Shown: positions 32,149 to 41,780 of the stretch, in pieces
Numbering within the stretch: position 1 is the first letter of the stretch
Layout: each line of letters starts with the position of its first letter
Assembly (NCBI RefSeq): GCF_000612725.1
Contig: NZ_HG964456.1
Location: 62,001 to 126,000, forward strand
Length of the DNA stretch: 64,000 bases
Source: Mycolicibacterium austroafricanum
GTDB taxonomy: Bacteria; Actinomycetota; Actinomycetes; Mycobacteriales; Mycobacteriaceae
Reading direction: 5' to 3'
Position numbers and translations under genes: made by a program
Notes under the pieces: generated by a model
Told to the model about the DNA's origin: nothing
Databases searched by the model: none
The model's input: only the letters and a program-made list of their open reading frames with translations

Positions 32149-32748
32149 TCAGCCGGTGCCGACTTCGACCGCAACCTCGTTGCGACGACGGAACGGCAGC
32201 GTCCACGGCGGGTCGTAGAACCAGGCCGTCGGCTCTCCCCGCGGCGTGAACCCGCTGTCCCCAAGGCTTTTGAGCAGTTCTTCGCACTTGGTCGCCACCG
32301 TCTGCGGGCTGCGGTCGCCGCTGAACCGCAGCACCGCGTACGTCGCACCCGGCACCTCGACCAACTCCACGCGCTCGTCGTCCGGCGCGGGCAGCAGCTC
32401 CATGGACCACTTCGACGGCATGAAGAACCGGATCACCGATTGACCGTCGGCGTTGCGGGCCTGCGCGACCGGGGCCGTCATCGCGATCTGGCTCTGACTG
32501 TGGTTGCCGCCGAAGATGTAGCCAGCCAGCCGGCGGAAGCCGGCGTTGCGCGCCATCTCCTCGTCGCCGGCCACGACCGTCTGCGCGGCGATCCGCGGGC
32601 CGTACCGGCGGATCTCGATGGCGCCGGCCCCGGAGCCGATCATCGCCTCACGGACGAACATCGGTTCCTCGGTGCCGGCGCGGATGCCGACCAGCCCGCC
32701 GAGGCCCTCGGCGATCAGGGTTGCGGTCTTGGTGATCTTCGCGAACAT
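32149..32748 (-). CDS. SOUL-family heme-binding protein
   Basis: The 199-residue protein has the SOUL/HEBP fold phrases: AIEIRRYGPRIAAQTVV, FRRLAGYIFGGNHSQSQIAMTAPV and ELLPAPDDERVELVEVPG. Members bind heme or tetrapyrroles; physiological roles in bacteria are unclear. An AAGGAG site precedes the start. Confidence 0.8.
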   Translation of the reverse strand: MFAKITKTATLIAEGLGGLVGIRAGTEEPMFVREAMIGSGAGAIEIRRYGPRIAAQTVVAGDEEMARNAGFRRLAGYIFGGNHSQSQIAMTAPVAQARNADGQSVIRFFMPSKWSMELLPAPDDERVELVEVPGATYAVLRFSGDRSPQTVATKCEELLKSLGDSGFTPRGEPTAWFYDPPWTLPFRRRNEVAVEVGTG

Positions 32749-32779
32749 CACTCCTTGATACCCGTTGCCCTCGTTCTGC

Positions 32780-33229
32780 TCATCCCTCGGTCAGCCAGGT
32801 CGCGAGCAGCACCACGCCGAGCGAGCCGACCAGCGAGGCCAGCGACATCGCTCTGGCGCGCTCGGCCTGACCGCGGGACTGCGCGATGCCGTGCAGCGTC
32901 GCGGCGACCATCACGCCGGTGAACAGCACGAGTTTCATCACCAGGATCCGCCCGTAGCCCGGTTGCAGCAGCGACGCCCACGTGACGCCGTAGTGCCAGG
33001 CCAGCAGCACCCCGGTGGCGATCTGCACCGGCACGAAGACGGTCATGGTGATCAGTGCGAACCGCTTGCCGACCGCGCGCAGCACCTCGGCCCGGTCGGC
33101 GGTGGTGAGGCGTTCCCGCACCGGCGGCAGCACCACCAGTGTGATGGTCAACTGCCCACCGACCCAGATGATGGCGCCGAGCACGTGCACGAACCGGATG
33201 ACGGTCCAGATGTCGAACATCTGCGTCAC
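32780..33229 (-). CDS. CopD-like membrane protein
   Basis: The 149-residue protein has four membrane helices with FVHVLGAIIWVGGQL and a His in HGIAQSRG, as in CopD-domain proteins that bind copper or heme in the membrane. GTG 33229 overlaps the stop of the NirK-like fusion (GTGA), so the two are translated together. A role in delivering copper or electrons to that oxidase is an inference. Confidence 0.75.
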   Translation of the reverse strand: MTQMFDIWTVIRFVHVLGAIIWVGGQLTITLVVLPPVRERLTTADRAEVLRAVGKRFALITMTVFVPVQIATGVLLAWHYGVTWASLLQPGYGRILVMKLVLFTGVMVAATLHGIAQSRGQAERARAMSLASLVGSLGVVLLATWLTEG

Positions 33230-35796
33230 CCGGCGACCGCGATGACGCCGTGGGCGCCGTTCTCGCCGTGCCGCATGTCGTGGTCGACGAACGGATAGTT
33301 CCCTGCCTCCGGGAACGTCAACTCGACGAAGCCGCCCTGCGCCGGGGCGAGGTTCAAAACCTGTGCGGCACCGCTCTTTTCCGTGCCGACCGAAGGTCGC
33401 AGCAGCCATGCGCCTTCGGAGTACACGGTGTCGAACTGTCCGCCCACCACGTGGAACGCGGTGCTGTCGCCGGGCCCGGCGTTGACCACCCAGATCCTGG
33501 CTCGCTCCCCGACAACGGCGGTCAGCGGTGCGTGGTCGTACTGGGCGGCCATGCCGTTGAAGGCCCAGCCGTCGGGTTGACCGGCGCGCAGGTTGTCGGT
33601 CTGGGTCTGACTTCCCGGCTCGCCGAGATACAGCTGGGAACTGACCAGGACGTACTCGCGGTCCACCGGCGCCAAGCCGGGCGGATCGATGATCACCGCG
33701 CCGAACATGCCGTTGGCGATGTGCAGCGCCATCGGCATGGTCGAGCAGTGGTAGAGCCAGGCCCCGGCGTGGTGGGCGGTGAACCGGTAGGTCAGCCTTT
33801 CGCCCGGGGCGATGGTGCGCATGGGCACGTCGGGGGCCAGCATGCCGGCGTGGAAGTCGATGCTGTGCCCCATCGTCCCGTCGTTGACCAGCGTGATCTC
33901 GAACTGGTCGCCGACCCGACCGTGCAGCGTCGGTCCCGGCGCCGAACCGCCGAACGTCCATCGCCGCTCGAACCTTCCGGGCGCGACCTCCACGTCCCGC
34001 TCGGCGACCGTCAGCTCGATCTTGTGCACGGTTCCGGCCACCGGCTGCAGCCGGGCATCGCGGGGTGTCCATCCGGGGCTGGGGTCGGCGCCGAGGTCCA
34101 GGGCTGCCGGCATCGCCGCCCCCATATCGCCGGGGGAGTGTGTGTCATGGGTGGAGGCGGTCTCGCCACCGTCGGTGCGGATGGTCATCGTCATGCCGGC
34201 GGCGCGGTGCCCGGCCACGGTGCACCAGGCCTGCCGCGGGCCGTCGATCACCCCCAGATCCAGCGTCGCCGTCTCGCCCTGACCGAGCACCGGTGTCTTC
34301 TCACCCGTCTCGACGCGCAGATCATGCGGCATGGCGTCGACGTTGGTGACCCGCAGCACCAGGCGGGCGCCCGCCGCGACCTCGACGACGTCGGGGTTCA
34401 TCCGCATCGCCTGCAACGTGACGTCGACCGTGCGGGTCGGGCCCGAGGTCACGGTCTGGGTTGGAGCGTCGTGTCCGGTGGCGGCCACCGCCACTGCGAG
34501 CACCACCACCGCCAGTCCGGCGACGACACCGGTGCCGGTCCCCGGAATGCGTTGACGCTGAGCGCTGATCGACCCGCGCCGGGCCATCGGCAGCGCCACC
34601 CGCAAGGCCTGCACGACGAACGTCGCGACGGCCGCCGCGGCCAGCACCCAGCCGAGCAGCGGCAGCGGGTCCGGCCAGTTCCCGGCCACCAGGGGTACGG
34701 CGACGTTGATTGCCGCCACCCGGGCGGGCCAGCCCGCGCACAACAATTCGGCCACCACCTTGTGCTCGGCGGGCCCGCGCCCGACCAGCATCGGCAACAG
34801 CTGGGTCAGCGCGCCCATCAGCACCTGCGCGGTGAAGCCGACGATCAGGATCGGCAGCGTCTCCGCGGTGACGGCGGGCAGGGCCTGCACCGATCCGGCG
34901 ACCAGCAGCCGCCCGGCCTCGTAGACCACCGCGGCGGCCAACCAGCCCGTGGCCGCGCCAAGCATCCATGCCGCGGGCCCCTGCGGACGTCGCGCAACAG
35001 CGCTGCGCACCAACGGAACCGCGACGACACCGACACCGACGGCGTAGCACAGCAGCCCGGCGGCGGTCAGCCACACCACGGCGGCCAGCATGCCCGCAGC
35101 GGTGAGCGCCAGGCCGGCGCACAGGACCGGCAGCGCGCGGCGGGCCGCGGTGTGGGTGTCCGAACCTATCCTGGCCCGCAACGTCGTCGGCCACAGCGTC
35201 AACATGGTTCCGAGGACCGTCAGCCCGACCCAGCCCAGCAGGGTCAGGTGGACGTGCGCCGACCACAGCCGGACGTACCACTGGCCCGACCCGAGCGCGA
35301 GCAGGGCGCCGAGGACGGCGCCCGACGCGAGCATGATGCCCGCCGCACCGTAGAAGCCGATCAGGTAGCCGAAGGTGCCCGGCGCCTCAGACCTGGTGGA
35401 CCTGGTGGCGCGGCGCAGATGCACGGTGTGCACGACGGCGATCACCGTGATGCCGGTGCCGCCGACCCCGGTGAGTGCCGCCGTGTCGGTGCTCACGCCG
35501 ACCAGCACGGCGATGACGCAGAGGTTCAGCGCGGTCAGCCCGAGCGCCAGCCGCCGCTGCGGCGGGCTGGGCATCCGACACCAGGCGACCGCGAAGTGCT
35601 CGGACCAGATCACGATGGCGTTGGTGACGGCACCGAGCAGCAGCGCGTGCACCGCAACCCAGCCGGGCAGCCCGAGCCACGAGTGCGCGGCCAGCAGCCC
35701 GACCGAAACCGCCAGCCAGCCGAGCACGACCACGTTGGCCCACAGGAACACCGGTCCGCGCAGGCTGTTTCGCCGGCGGGGCGCCTGTGCGGTCAT
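33226..35796 (-). CDS. Membrane protein fused to cupredoxin and copper nitrite reductase-like domains
   Basis: The protein has about 856 residues. The first 430 form ten or more membrane helices resembling NnrS-like or heme-copper parts. Next comes a cupredoxin with the ligands His (MPHDLRV), Cys (AWCTVAGH) and Met (AAGM), then a NirK-like multicopper domain with HSIDFHA, WLYHCSTMPMALHIANGM and a C-terminal AFHVVGGQF. These supply type 1 and type 2 copper sites. Such enzymes reduce nitrite to NO. The start is uncertain (ATG 35796, GTG 35811 or TTG 35823). It is followed by a CopD-like gene. Confidence 0.8.
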   Translation of the reverse strand: MTAQAPRRRNSLRGPVFLWANVVVLGWLAVSVGLLAAHSWLGLPGWVAVHALLLGAVTNAIVIWSEHFAVAWCRMPSPPQRRLALGLTALNLCVIAVLVGVSTDTAALTGVGGTGITVIAVVHTVHLRRATRSTRSEAPGTFGYLIGFYGAAGIMLASGAVLGALLALGSGQWYVRLWSAHVHLTLLGWVGLTVLGTMLTLWPTTLRARIGSDTHTAARRALPVLCAGLALTAAGMLAAVVWLTAAGLLCYAVGVGVVAVPLVRSAVARRPQGPAAWMLGAATGWLAAAVVYEAGRLLVAGSVQALPAVTAETLPILIVGFTAQVLMGALTQLLPMLVGRGPAEHKVVAELLCAGWPARVAAINVAVPLVAGNWPDPLPLLGWVLAAAAVATFVVQALRVALPMARRGSISAQRQRIPGTGTGVVAGLAVVVLAVAVAATGHDAPTQTVTSGPTRTVDVTLQAMRMNPDVVEVAAGARLVLRVTNVDAMPHDLRVETGEKTPVLGQGETATLDLGVIDGPRQAWCTVAGHRAAGMTMTIRTDGGETASTHDTHSPGDMGAAMPAALDLGADPSPGWTPRDARLQPVAGTVHKIELTVAERDVEVAPGRFERRWTFGGSAPGPTLHGRVGDQFEITLVNDGTMGHSIDFHAGMLAPDVPMRTIAPGERLTYRFTAHHAGAWLYHCSTMPMALHIANGMFGAVIIDPPGLAPVDREYVLVSSQLYLGEPGSQTQTDNLRAGQPDGWAFNGMAAQYDHAPLTAVVGERARIWVVNAGPGDSTAFHVVGGQFDTVYSEGAWLLRPSVGTEKSGAAQVLNLAPAQGGFVELTFPEAGNYPFVDHDMRHGENGAHGVIAVAG

Positions 35797-35822
35797 CAAG
35801 TCAGCAGACACGTTGACCAGCA

Positions 35823-35841
35823 AACTCCGCCACGCGGAGTT
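35823..35841. promoter_or_regulatory. Inverted repeat upstream of the NirK-like fusion
   Basis: AACTCCG-CCACG-CGGAGTT is a perfect 7-bp inverted repeat at the 5' end of the gene. It could be an operator for a nitrite or NO-responsive regulator. Confidence 0.4.
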
Positions 35842-35882
35842 GGTGTAGGGACGTTAGTCCCGGAATCCGGCGCCGGTGGCCC

Positions 35883-37598
35883 TCAGCAGCAGCTCTTGGC
35901 GTTACGCTCGGCCAGATGCGCATGCGCGGCGTTGTCGGCGCCGCCGACCGCGGCCAGGAACTCGTCGAGATCGATCCGGCGACCGCCCAGCCAGGTGCCG
36001 GTCACCGTCACCGTGTCGATCAGCGCGTCCGGGTCCACGGCCCACGGGTCGGCACTCAGCTCGACGAAGTCGGCCAGCTTGCCCACCTCGACGGAGCCGA
36101 CCAGGTGGTCGCGGTGCAGGGTGCGCGCAGCGTCGATGGTCTGGGCCCGCCACGCCTGATCCAGTGTGATGGCCTGATCGGGCCGGTGCACGCCGCCGTC
36201 TCGGGTGCGCCGGGTGACGGCGGTGGCGATGTTGATCACCGGCGTCGGCGGCGACACGGAACCGTCGTTGTGCAGCGACACGCATGCCCCCGACGCGACG
36301 GCGTCGCCGAACGCCGCCCAGCGCGCCCCGTGCTCGGGGTCGAACATCGCACCGTCAAGCAGGTCGCCCCAGTAGTAGTACTGGAACGGCGCCAACGACA
36401 CGTGCACACCGAGCCGGGCGGCCCGGTCGAACTGTGCCCTGGTTCCAGCGCCGCAATGTTCCAGCCGCCAGCGGTGGTCGCTGCCGAGCAATCCGTGCCG
36501 GGTCAGCGCGTCCTCGTAGGCATCGAGCGCCAGATCCAGGGCCAGGTCGCCGTTGGCGTGGAACGCCATCTGCCAGCCGGCGGGCGCGGCGCGGTCAAGG
36601 ATCGCGTCGAGCTGTTCGCGGCTGTAGTTCATCGACTGCGTGCCACCGGCGGTGGCAGGGTCGATACCCGCGGTGCGGGTGGCCTCGGTGTCGAGGTACG
36701 GAAACGAGATCGCGATGTTGCCGACCCACGGCGAGCCGTCGGTCCACAGCTTGACGCCGGCCTTCGTCAGCCAGGCCTCGCCGGCGGCGAAAGTCGCGGG
36801 ATCCGAATAGGTGTCGGTGATCGACATCTCCCACATGCTGACCCGCAGCGGGCACGACGGCGCCGCGGCCAGCGCCTCGTAGCCGGCGGCGAACTTCGGG
36901 TCATAGGTCATGTCCGACGTCGACGTGTAACCGCCGCGGGCCATCAGCGCGAAGTAGTGTGCGGCGGAGACCAGGGGATTGCCCATCTTCGCCATCAGCG
37001 GTCCCGTCACCGCGGTGACCACGGGCAACTCGAAACCCTGCCCGGTCAGCGAGCCGTCGGCGTTGCGGCCGTAGTGCGAGGCGACCGGGTCGGCCGGTGG
37101 TTCGCTGTCCCAGCCGTAGCTGCGGATCAGAGCGGAGTTGAAGTAGATGCCGTGCCCGGAGTTGTCGGTGAGCAGTGCGACGCGGTCGCCGAAGATGCCG
37201 TCGAGTTCCTCGGCGTCGGGTGCCGGATGGCCGTGCAACAGCGCGTCGTAGCCGGCGAACCACAGCGGGGTGTCGGGGTCGGTGGTCGCCAGCGCGTCGG
37301 TGAACACTGTCTGCACGTCGGCCCAGGTGGGGCAGTCCCAGGGGGCGATCGATCGGGCCGGCGCCTGGGTGGCCACCCCGCTGATGAGCGGATGGCCGTG
37401 TGGCTCAATGAATCCCGGTGCCAGCGCGGCGGCCCCGGTGTCGACCACCTCGGCGTCCGGCAGGGCGGCGCGGCAGTCGTCGACGCTGCCCACCGCGACG
37501 ATCTTTTCGCCGGACACCGCGACCGCCTGAGCTCGCGGAGCGCCGTCGGCCATGGTGATGATGGTCCCGGCGGTCAAGATCAGTTCAGCCATGGGCAC
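35883..37598 (-). CDS. Amidohydrolase family 3 protein (YtcJ-like)
   Basis: The 571-residue protein has LAPGFIEPHGHPL (metal-binding His pair), KLWTDGSPWVGN, AFHANGDLALDLALDAYE and RWRLEHCGA, and ends with a second beta-sandwich strand region after GKLADFVELSADP. It fits metal-dependent hydrolases of C-N bonds such as N-substituted formamide deformylase relatives. The substrate is unknown. ATG 37592 is an alternative start. Confidence 0.85.
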   Translation of the reverse strand: MPMAELILTAGTIITMADGAPRAQAVAVSGEKIVAVGSVDDCRAALPDAEVVDTGAAALAPGFIEPHGHPLISGVATQAPARSIAPWDCPTWADVQTVFTDALATTDPDTPLWFAGYDALLHGHPAPDAEELDGIFGDRVALLTDNSGHGIYFNSALIRSYGWDSEPPADPVASHYGRNADGSLTGQGFELPVVTAVTGPLMAKMGNPLVSAAHYFALMARGGYTSTSDMTYDPKFAAGYEALAAAPSCPLRVSMWEMSITDTYSDPATFAAGEAWLTKAGVKLWTDGSPWVGNIAISFPYLDTEATRTAGIDPATAGGTQSMNYSREQLDAILDRAAPAGWQMAFHANGDLALDLALDAYEDALTRHGLLGSDHRWRLEHCGAGTRAQFDRAARLGVHVSLAPFQYYYWGDLLDGAMFDPEHGARWAAFGDAVASGACVSLHNDGSVSPPTPVINIATAVTRRTRDGGVHRPDQAITLDQAWRAQTIDAARTLHRDHLVGSVEVGKLADFVELSADPWAVDPDALIDTVTVTGTWLGGRRIDLDEFLAAVGGADNAAHAHLAERNAKSCC

Positions 37599-37655
37599 AG
37601 TGTGTCATCGGAACCTCGCCGCGGCGGGCACTCCCGGCTGTGAGACGCTGCCGGG

Positions 37656-38609
37656 ATGTTCGCTCGCGGAATCGGCATGGCCGCAGGGGTGGCGGCCGAC
37701 CTGGCGTTCGGGGACCCGAGGCGGGGTCATCCGGTGGCGCTCTTCGGTGGCGCTGCAGCGGCTTTGGAGCGCTACACCTACGCCGACGACCGTCGTGCAG
37801 GCGCGCTGCACACCGCGGCGCTTCTGACCGGCGTCGGCGTCGCCGCGGCGGTCGTGCAGCAGGCTGGGCGGCGCCGTGGAGTGCCTGCCGAGGCGGCATG
37901 CGTCGCGGCGGCGACGTTTATCGCGGCCGGCGGCACGACGCTGAGCCGCACCGGGGAGCAGATGGTGCGACTGCTGCGTGCCTCCGACGTCGAGGGCGCC
38001 CGCCGGCTGCTGCCGTCGCTGTGTGGGCGCGACCCGTCGGTGCTCGACGCGGCAGGGCTGACGCGGGCGGCGCTGGAATCGATCGCCGAGAACACCTCGG
38101 ACGCCCAGATCGGCCCTTTGGTGTGGGCGGCGGTGGGCGGCGCTCCCGCGGTGCTGGTGTACCGCGCCGCCAACACGCTGGACGCGATGATCGGCAACCG
38201 GTCCCCGCGGTACGCGCGATTCGGTTGGGCCGCCGCCAGATTCGACGACCTGCTCAACCTGGCCCCGGCGCGGCTGACAGGTGTGCTTGCCGTGGTGTGC
38301 GCGCCGGTGGTCGGCGGGTCACCCGCCGAGGCATGGCGTGTGTGGCAACGCGATGCGCGCAAACACCCGAGCCCCAATGCCGGCGTCGCCGAGGCGTCGT
38401 TCGCCGGGGCGCTCGGTGTCCGGCTCGGCGGGCCCACGCAGTACGCCTATGAGCTGGAGATCCGACCGACGCTCGGTGACGGGCGGACCCCCGATGTCGA
38501 CGACCTGGCGCGGGCGGTGCGACTGTCGCGGGCGGTGCAACTGCTCGCGGCCGTGGTGGCGATCAGCGTCGCTTGCCGTAGCGGTCGGCGAGTTTCTGCT
38601 CGGTACTGA
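37656..38609 (+). CDS. cobD: Adenosylcobinamide-phosphate synthase
   Basis: The 317-residue membrane protein carries the CobD/CbiB phrases DLAFGDPRRGHPVALFG, ESIAENTSDAQIGPLVWAAVGG and YRAANTLDAMIGN. It attaches aminopropanol phosphate to cobyric acid in cobalamin synthesis. It corresponds to Rv2236c. The 3' end overlaps the convergent SURF1 gene by 47 bp. Confidence 0.9.
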   Translation: MFARGIGMAAGVAADLAFGDPRRGHPVALFGGAAAALERYTYADDRRAGALHTAALLTGVGVAAAVVQQAGRRRGVPAEAACVAAATFIAAGGTTLSRTGEQMVRLLRASDVEGARRLLPSLCGRDPSVLDAAGLTRAALESIAENTSDAQIGPLVWAAVGGAPAVLVYRAANTLDAMIGNRSPRYARFGWAAARFDDLLNLAPARLTGVLAVVCAPVVGGSPAEAWRVWQRDARKHPSPNAGVAEASFAGALGVRLGGPTQYAYELEIRPTLGDGRTPDVDDLARAVRLSRAVQLLAAVVAISVACRSGRRVSARY

Positions 38610-39405
38610 GCGGCGCGGCGGGCTCGTCACCGCTGGACTCGGACGATGCGGCGTCCGCCAACGCCTTCTCCCGGCGGCGCACCCGGATCTCGCTGTATAC
38701 GAAATAGCCGACGCCGATCGGGGCGATGATGCCGAACGCGATCCACTGGATGCCGTAGGACAGGAACGGTCCCGCGTCGAGGTGGGGGAGCGGGATCACC
38801 CCGAGCCCGCCTGGCTGGTCGGCGACCAGCTGGAGGTAGGACCCCGCCAACGGGACACCGGTGACCGAGGAGATCTGCTCTGTGTTGATCGAATAGACCT
38901 GCTTGACACCGTCGGCTTCGAACGGCGTCTTGTCCCGGGCCACCCCTTCGGAGTCCCGCAGCCGGGCGGTGATCGTCACCGTCCCGGTCGGGAGTGCGTC
39001 GATCGGAGGCACCTTCGAGCCCTCGATCGGACGCACGTAGCCGCGGTCGACGAGTACGGTCGGGCCGCCGTCCACGGCGAACGGCACCAGCACCTCGAAG
39101 GCGGGATCGCCGTCGATCAGTCGCAGCCGAGCCAGCACCTGCGCCTCGGGCAGGTAGCGGCCCGTCGCGGTGACCTGCTGCCACTGTTCGTCCGGGGCGG
39201 CCGAATCCTGTTCCGGCAGCACCGTTGTCACCGAAATCGGGTCGGCGTCCAGGGACCGGGAGATCTGGTCGTTCTCCCGGGAGGTCTTGGTGTTCTTGCC
39301 CAGCTGCCACGGTGCCAGCACGGTGAAGCACAGGTAGGCGAACGCGAGGACGACGACGAACAACGCCAGCCATTGCGGCCGCAGCAGGAAAGCCCAGCGT
39401 CGCAT
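38563..39405 (-). CDS. SURF1-family cytochrome oxidase assembly protein
   Basis: The 280-residue protein has two membrane helices, near 10-30 and 215-240, enclosing an extracytoplasmic domain. Typical phrases are LAPWQLGKN, VTATGRYLPEAQVLARLR and VLVDRGYVRP. SURF1 helps to build cytochrome aa3 oxidase. It corresponds to Rv2235. ATG 39405 lies two bases after the ptpA stop. Confidence 0.88.
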   Translation of the reverse strand: MRRWAFLLRPQWLALFVVVLAFAYLCFTVLAPWQLGKNTKTSRENDQISRSLDADPISVTTVLPEQDSAAPDEQWQQVTATGRYLPEAQVLARLRLIDGDPAFEVLVPFAVDGGPTVLVDRGYVRPIEGSKVPPIDALPTGTVTITARLRDSEGVARDKTPFEADGVKQVYSINTEQISSVTGVPLAGSYLQLVADQPGGLGVIPLPHLDAGPFLSYGIQWIAFGIIAPIGVGYFVYSEIRVRRREKALADAASSESSGDEPAAPLSTEQKLADRYGKRR

Positions 39406-39407
39406 CG

Positions 39408-39902
39408 TCAACCGACCTGTTCCCGGTCGGCCAACCGCTCGTCGACCCAGCCGTGCAGGCCTGGCAGCGCCGCGTCGATCACCGTGAATACGTCCTCGAA
39501 ATCGTCGTGGGTGCCGTAATACGGATCTTCCACGTCGAGGACGTGCGCCCCCGATCTTGGGTCGAACGACCGCAGCATCCGCAGTCGTTCCGCGGGCACC
39601 CCCATGTGCTGCAGCATCCGCTGATGGTTGCGGCCCAATGCCACGACGAGGTCGGCGGCCAGGTGGTCGTCGTTGATCTGGGTGGCGCGGTGCGAGGACG
39701 GATAGCCGTGCGCCCGCAGCACGTGACCGGCGCGCCGGTCGGCGGGTTCGCCCTCGTGCCAGTGGCCGGTACCCGCGCTGGTCACCCGGACGACATGCGC
39801 CAGCCCGCGCTCGCCGATCTGGTGGGCGAACATCTTCTCCGCCATCGGGCTCCGGCAGATGTTGCCGGAGCAGATGAACGTCACGTGCAACAGCTCAGAC
39901 AC
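39408..39902 (-). CDS. ptpA: Low-molecular-weight protein tyrosine phosphatase
   Basis: The protein has about 164 residues with the P-loop CSGNICRS (Cys11 to Arg17) and the acid loop DPYYG. Both positions match M. tuberculosis PtpA (Rv2234), which is secreted and dephosphorylates host proteins in pathogens; in environmental species its role is less clear. GTG 39902 overlaps the preceding HAD gene by eight bases, so the two are coupled. Confidence 0.92.
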   Translation of the reverse strand: MSELLHVTFICSGNICRSPMAEKMFAHQIGERGLAHVVRVTSAGTGHWHEGEPADRRAGHVLRAHGYPSSHRATQINDDHLAADLVVALGRNHQRMLQHMGVPAERLRMLRSFDPRSGAHVLDVEDPYYGTHDDFEDVFTVIDAALPGLHGWVDERLADREQVG

Positions 39903-40581
39903 CCAGCACCTCACGCAGGTCGTCGATGTCTGCGACGTGGGCCAGCGCGCCGCCGTCGCCGTCGGCGAAATCGCGGCCGCCGTACCCCCAGCCGACGACG
40001 ATCGTGCCGATGCCGTGGACCGCGGCGCCCTCGACGTCGTGGGACCGGTCACCGATCATCACCATCCGCTGCGGCACCGGCGCCAGTTGTTCCAGGGCGC
40101 GCGCGACCACGTCGGCCTTGGCGGCCCGGGTGCCGTCGGCGCCGGCGCCTGCGATCACCTCGAAGTGTCCGTCGAGGCCGAAATGGGCCAGGATCCGTTG
40201 CGCGGTGGGCTCGGCCTTCGAGGTGGCCACCGCCATCCGGACCCCGGCCGCCTGCAGATCCGCCAGCAGGGCGGGGATCCCGGTGAACGGCTGGTTCATC
40301 GCCCAGCCGCGGCTGACGTAGTCGGCGCGGTAGGCGGCGATCGCGGCGTCCGCGTGCTCGCCGAGCCCCATCTGCTGCAGTGTGACGTGCATGGGAGGGC
40401 CGACGATCCGGCTGACCAGGTCGCCGTCGGGGACGGGCGCCCCGACGGCGTGCAGCGCATGGCGGAAGCTGGCAACGATGCCCTCGGCGGAATCGGTCAG
40501 CGTGCCGTCGAGATCGAAGATCACCACGTCGCCCCGCTCCACGGGAGCGAGGTCGCGGGTGCCGTCCAGCATGTCTGTCAC
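39895..40581 (-). CDS. ptkA: HAD-family protein, PtkA homologue
   Basis: The 228-residue protein has the HAD motifs VIFDLDGTLTDS, ATSKAEPT and GDRSHDVEGA. Position and sequence correspond to Rv2232 (PtkA), described as a protein tyrosine kinase that phosphorylates PtpA although it has a HAD phosphatase fold. It overlaps ptpA, which supports the partnership. The GTG start is within a leftward promoter region shared with the divergent Nif3-like gene. Confidence 0.85.
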   Translation of the reverse strand: MTDMLDGTRDLAPVERGDVVIFDLDGTLTDSAEGIVASFRHALHAVGAPVPDGDLVSRIVGPPMHVTLQQMGLGEHADAAIAAYRADYVSRGWAMNQPFTGIPALLADLQAAGVRMAVATSKAEPTAQRILAHFGLDGHFEVIAGAGADGTRAAKADVVARALEQLAPVPQRMVMIGDRSHDVEGAAVHGIGTIVVGWGYGGRDFADGDGGALAHVADIDDLREVLGV

Positions 40582-40654
40582 GCGTCCATTGTCCCTGAGC
40601 CGGGCCCGGGGGCGCCGATAGGTTCCCGAGCACCCTGCGCACTACTGTCGTGAT

Positions 40655-41779
40655 GTGGCAACTGTCCGGCTGGTTGACGTCATCGACGTGCTCGAAGCCG
40701 CCTATCCGCCCGGTCTGGCGCAGAGCTGGGATTCCGTCGGGCTGGTCTGCGGGGATCCGACCGAACCGGTGGAGTCGGTGACGATCGCGGTCGACGCCAC
40801 CCCGCAGGTGGTGGCTTCGGTACCCGACCGTGCGCTGCTGCTGGTCCATCACCCGCTGCTGCTGCGCGGGGTGGACTCGGTGGCGGCGGACACGGCCAAG
40901 GGTGCGCTCATCCACTCGTTGATCCGGACCGGTCGCGCGCTGTTCACCGCGCACACCAACGCCGACAGCGCTTCGCCGGGGGTGTCCGACGCCCTCGCCG
41001 ATGCGCTCGGCCTGCAGGTCTGCGACGTGCTCTCGCCGGTGCCGTCGGGTCCGGCGCTGGACAAGTGGGTGGTGTTCGTCCCGGCCGGGAACGCCGAGGC
41101 GGTGCGCTCGGCGATGTTCGCCGGCGGCGCAGGCCAGCTGGGCGACTACTCGCAGTGCAGCTGGAGCGTGTCGGGCACCGGGCAGTTCCTGCCGGGTGAC
41201 GGCGCGACGCCGGCGATCGGCTCGGTGGGCACGCTCGAGCAGGTGGCCGAGGACAGGGTCGAGATGGTGGCCCCGGCGTCGCGCAGGGCCGCCGTGCTGG
41301 CCGGCCTGCGCGCCGCCCATCCGTACGAGGAACCCGCATTCGACGTCGTCGCACTGCAGACCCCGCCCGGCGATGTCGGGCTGGGACGCATCGCGACGTT
41401 GCCCGAACCGGAGCCGCTGCCCGCGTTCGTGTCCCGGGTCCGACGCGCGCTGCCCGCCACGTCGTGGGGTGTCCGCGCCTCCGGAGACCCCGCCACGACG
41501 GTGGCGCGGGTGGCGGTGTGCGGAGGCTCCGGTGACTCGCTGCTGTCCGAGGTGGCGGCTTCGGGGGTGCAGGCCTACGTCACCGCCGATCTGCGCCACC
41601 ACCCCGCCGACGAGCACCGCCGTAGCTCGGACGTCGCGCTGATCGACGCCGCCCACTGGGCCACCGAGTTCCCGTGGTGCAATCAAGCCGCCGAGTTACT
41701 GCGCCACCACTTCGGTGCATCGTTGCCGGTCACGGTGTCCGATGTGCGTACCGATCCATGGAATATCGAGGGATGTTGA
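40655..41779 (+). CDS. Nif3-like dinuclear metal protein (Rv2230c type)
   Basis: The 374-residue protein has Nif3 phrases QSWDSVGLVCGD, LLVHHPLLLRG, FTAHTNADSA and the C-terminal VTADLRHHPADEH with metal-binding His residues. A PII-like insert domain lies in the middle (HPYEEPAFDVV). It may act as a GTP cyclohydrolase-like or metal hydrolase enzyme; the function is unsettled. A TACTGT box six bases before the GTG suggests leaderless translation. Confidence 0.88.
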   Translation: MATVRLVDVIDVLEAAYPPGLAQSWDSVGLVCGDPTEPVESVTIAVDATPQVVASVPDRALLLVHHPLLLRGVDSVAADTAKGALIHSLIRTGRALFTAHTNADSASPGVSDALADALGLQVCDVLSPVPSGPALDKWVVFVPAGNAEAVRSAMFAGGAGQLGDYSQCSWSVSGTGQFLPGDGATPAIGSVGTLEQVAEDRVEMVAPASRRAAVLAGLRAAHPYEEPAFDVVALQTPPGDVGLGRIATLPEPEPLPAFVSRVRRALPATSWGVRASGDPATTVARVAVCGGSGDSLLSEVAASGVQAYVTADLRHHPADEHRRSSDVALIDAAHWATEFPWCNQAAELLRHHFGASLPVTVSDVRTDPWNIEGC

Positions 41780-41780
41780 C

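Noticed and set aside
33250..36159. A 969-codon rightward open frame
   Set aside because: It is the antisense of the NirK-like fusion gene. The translation is low-complexity (Gln/Arg/His/Gly), without a start signal.
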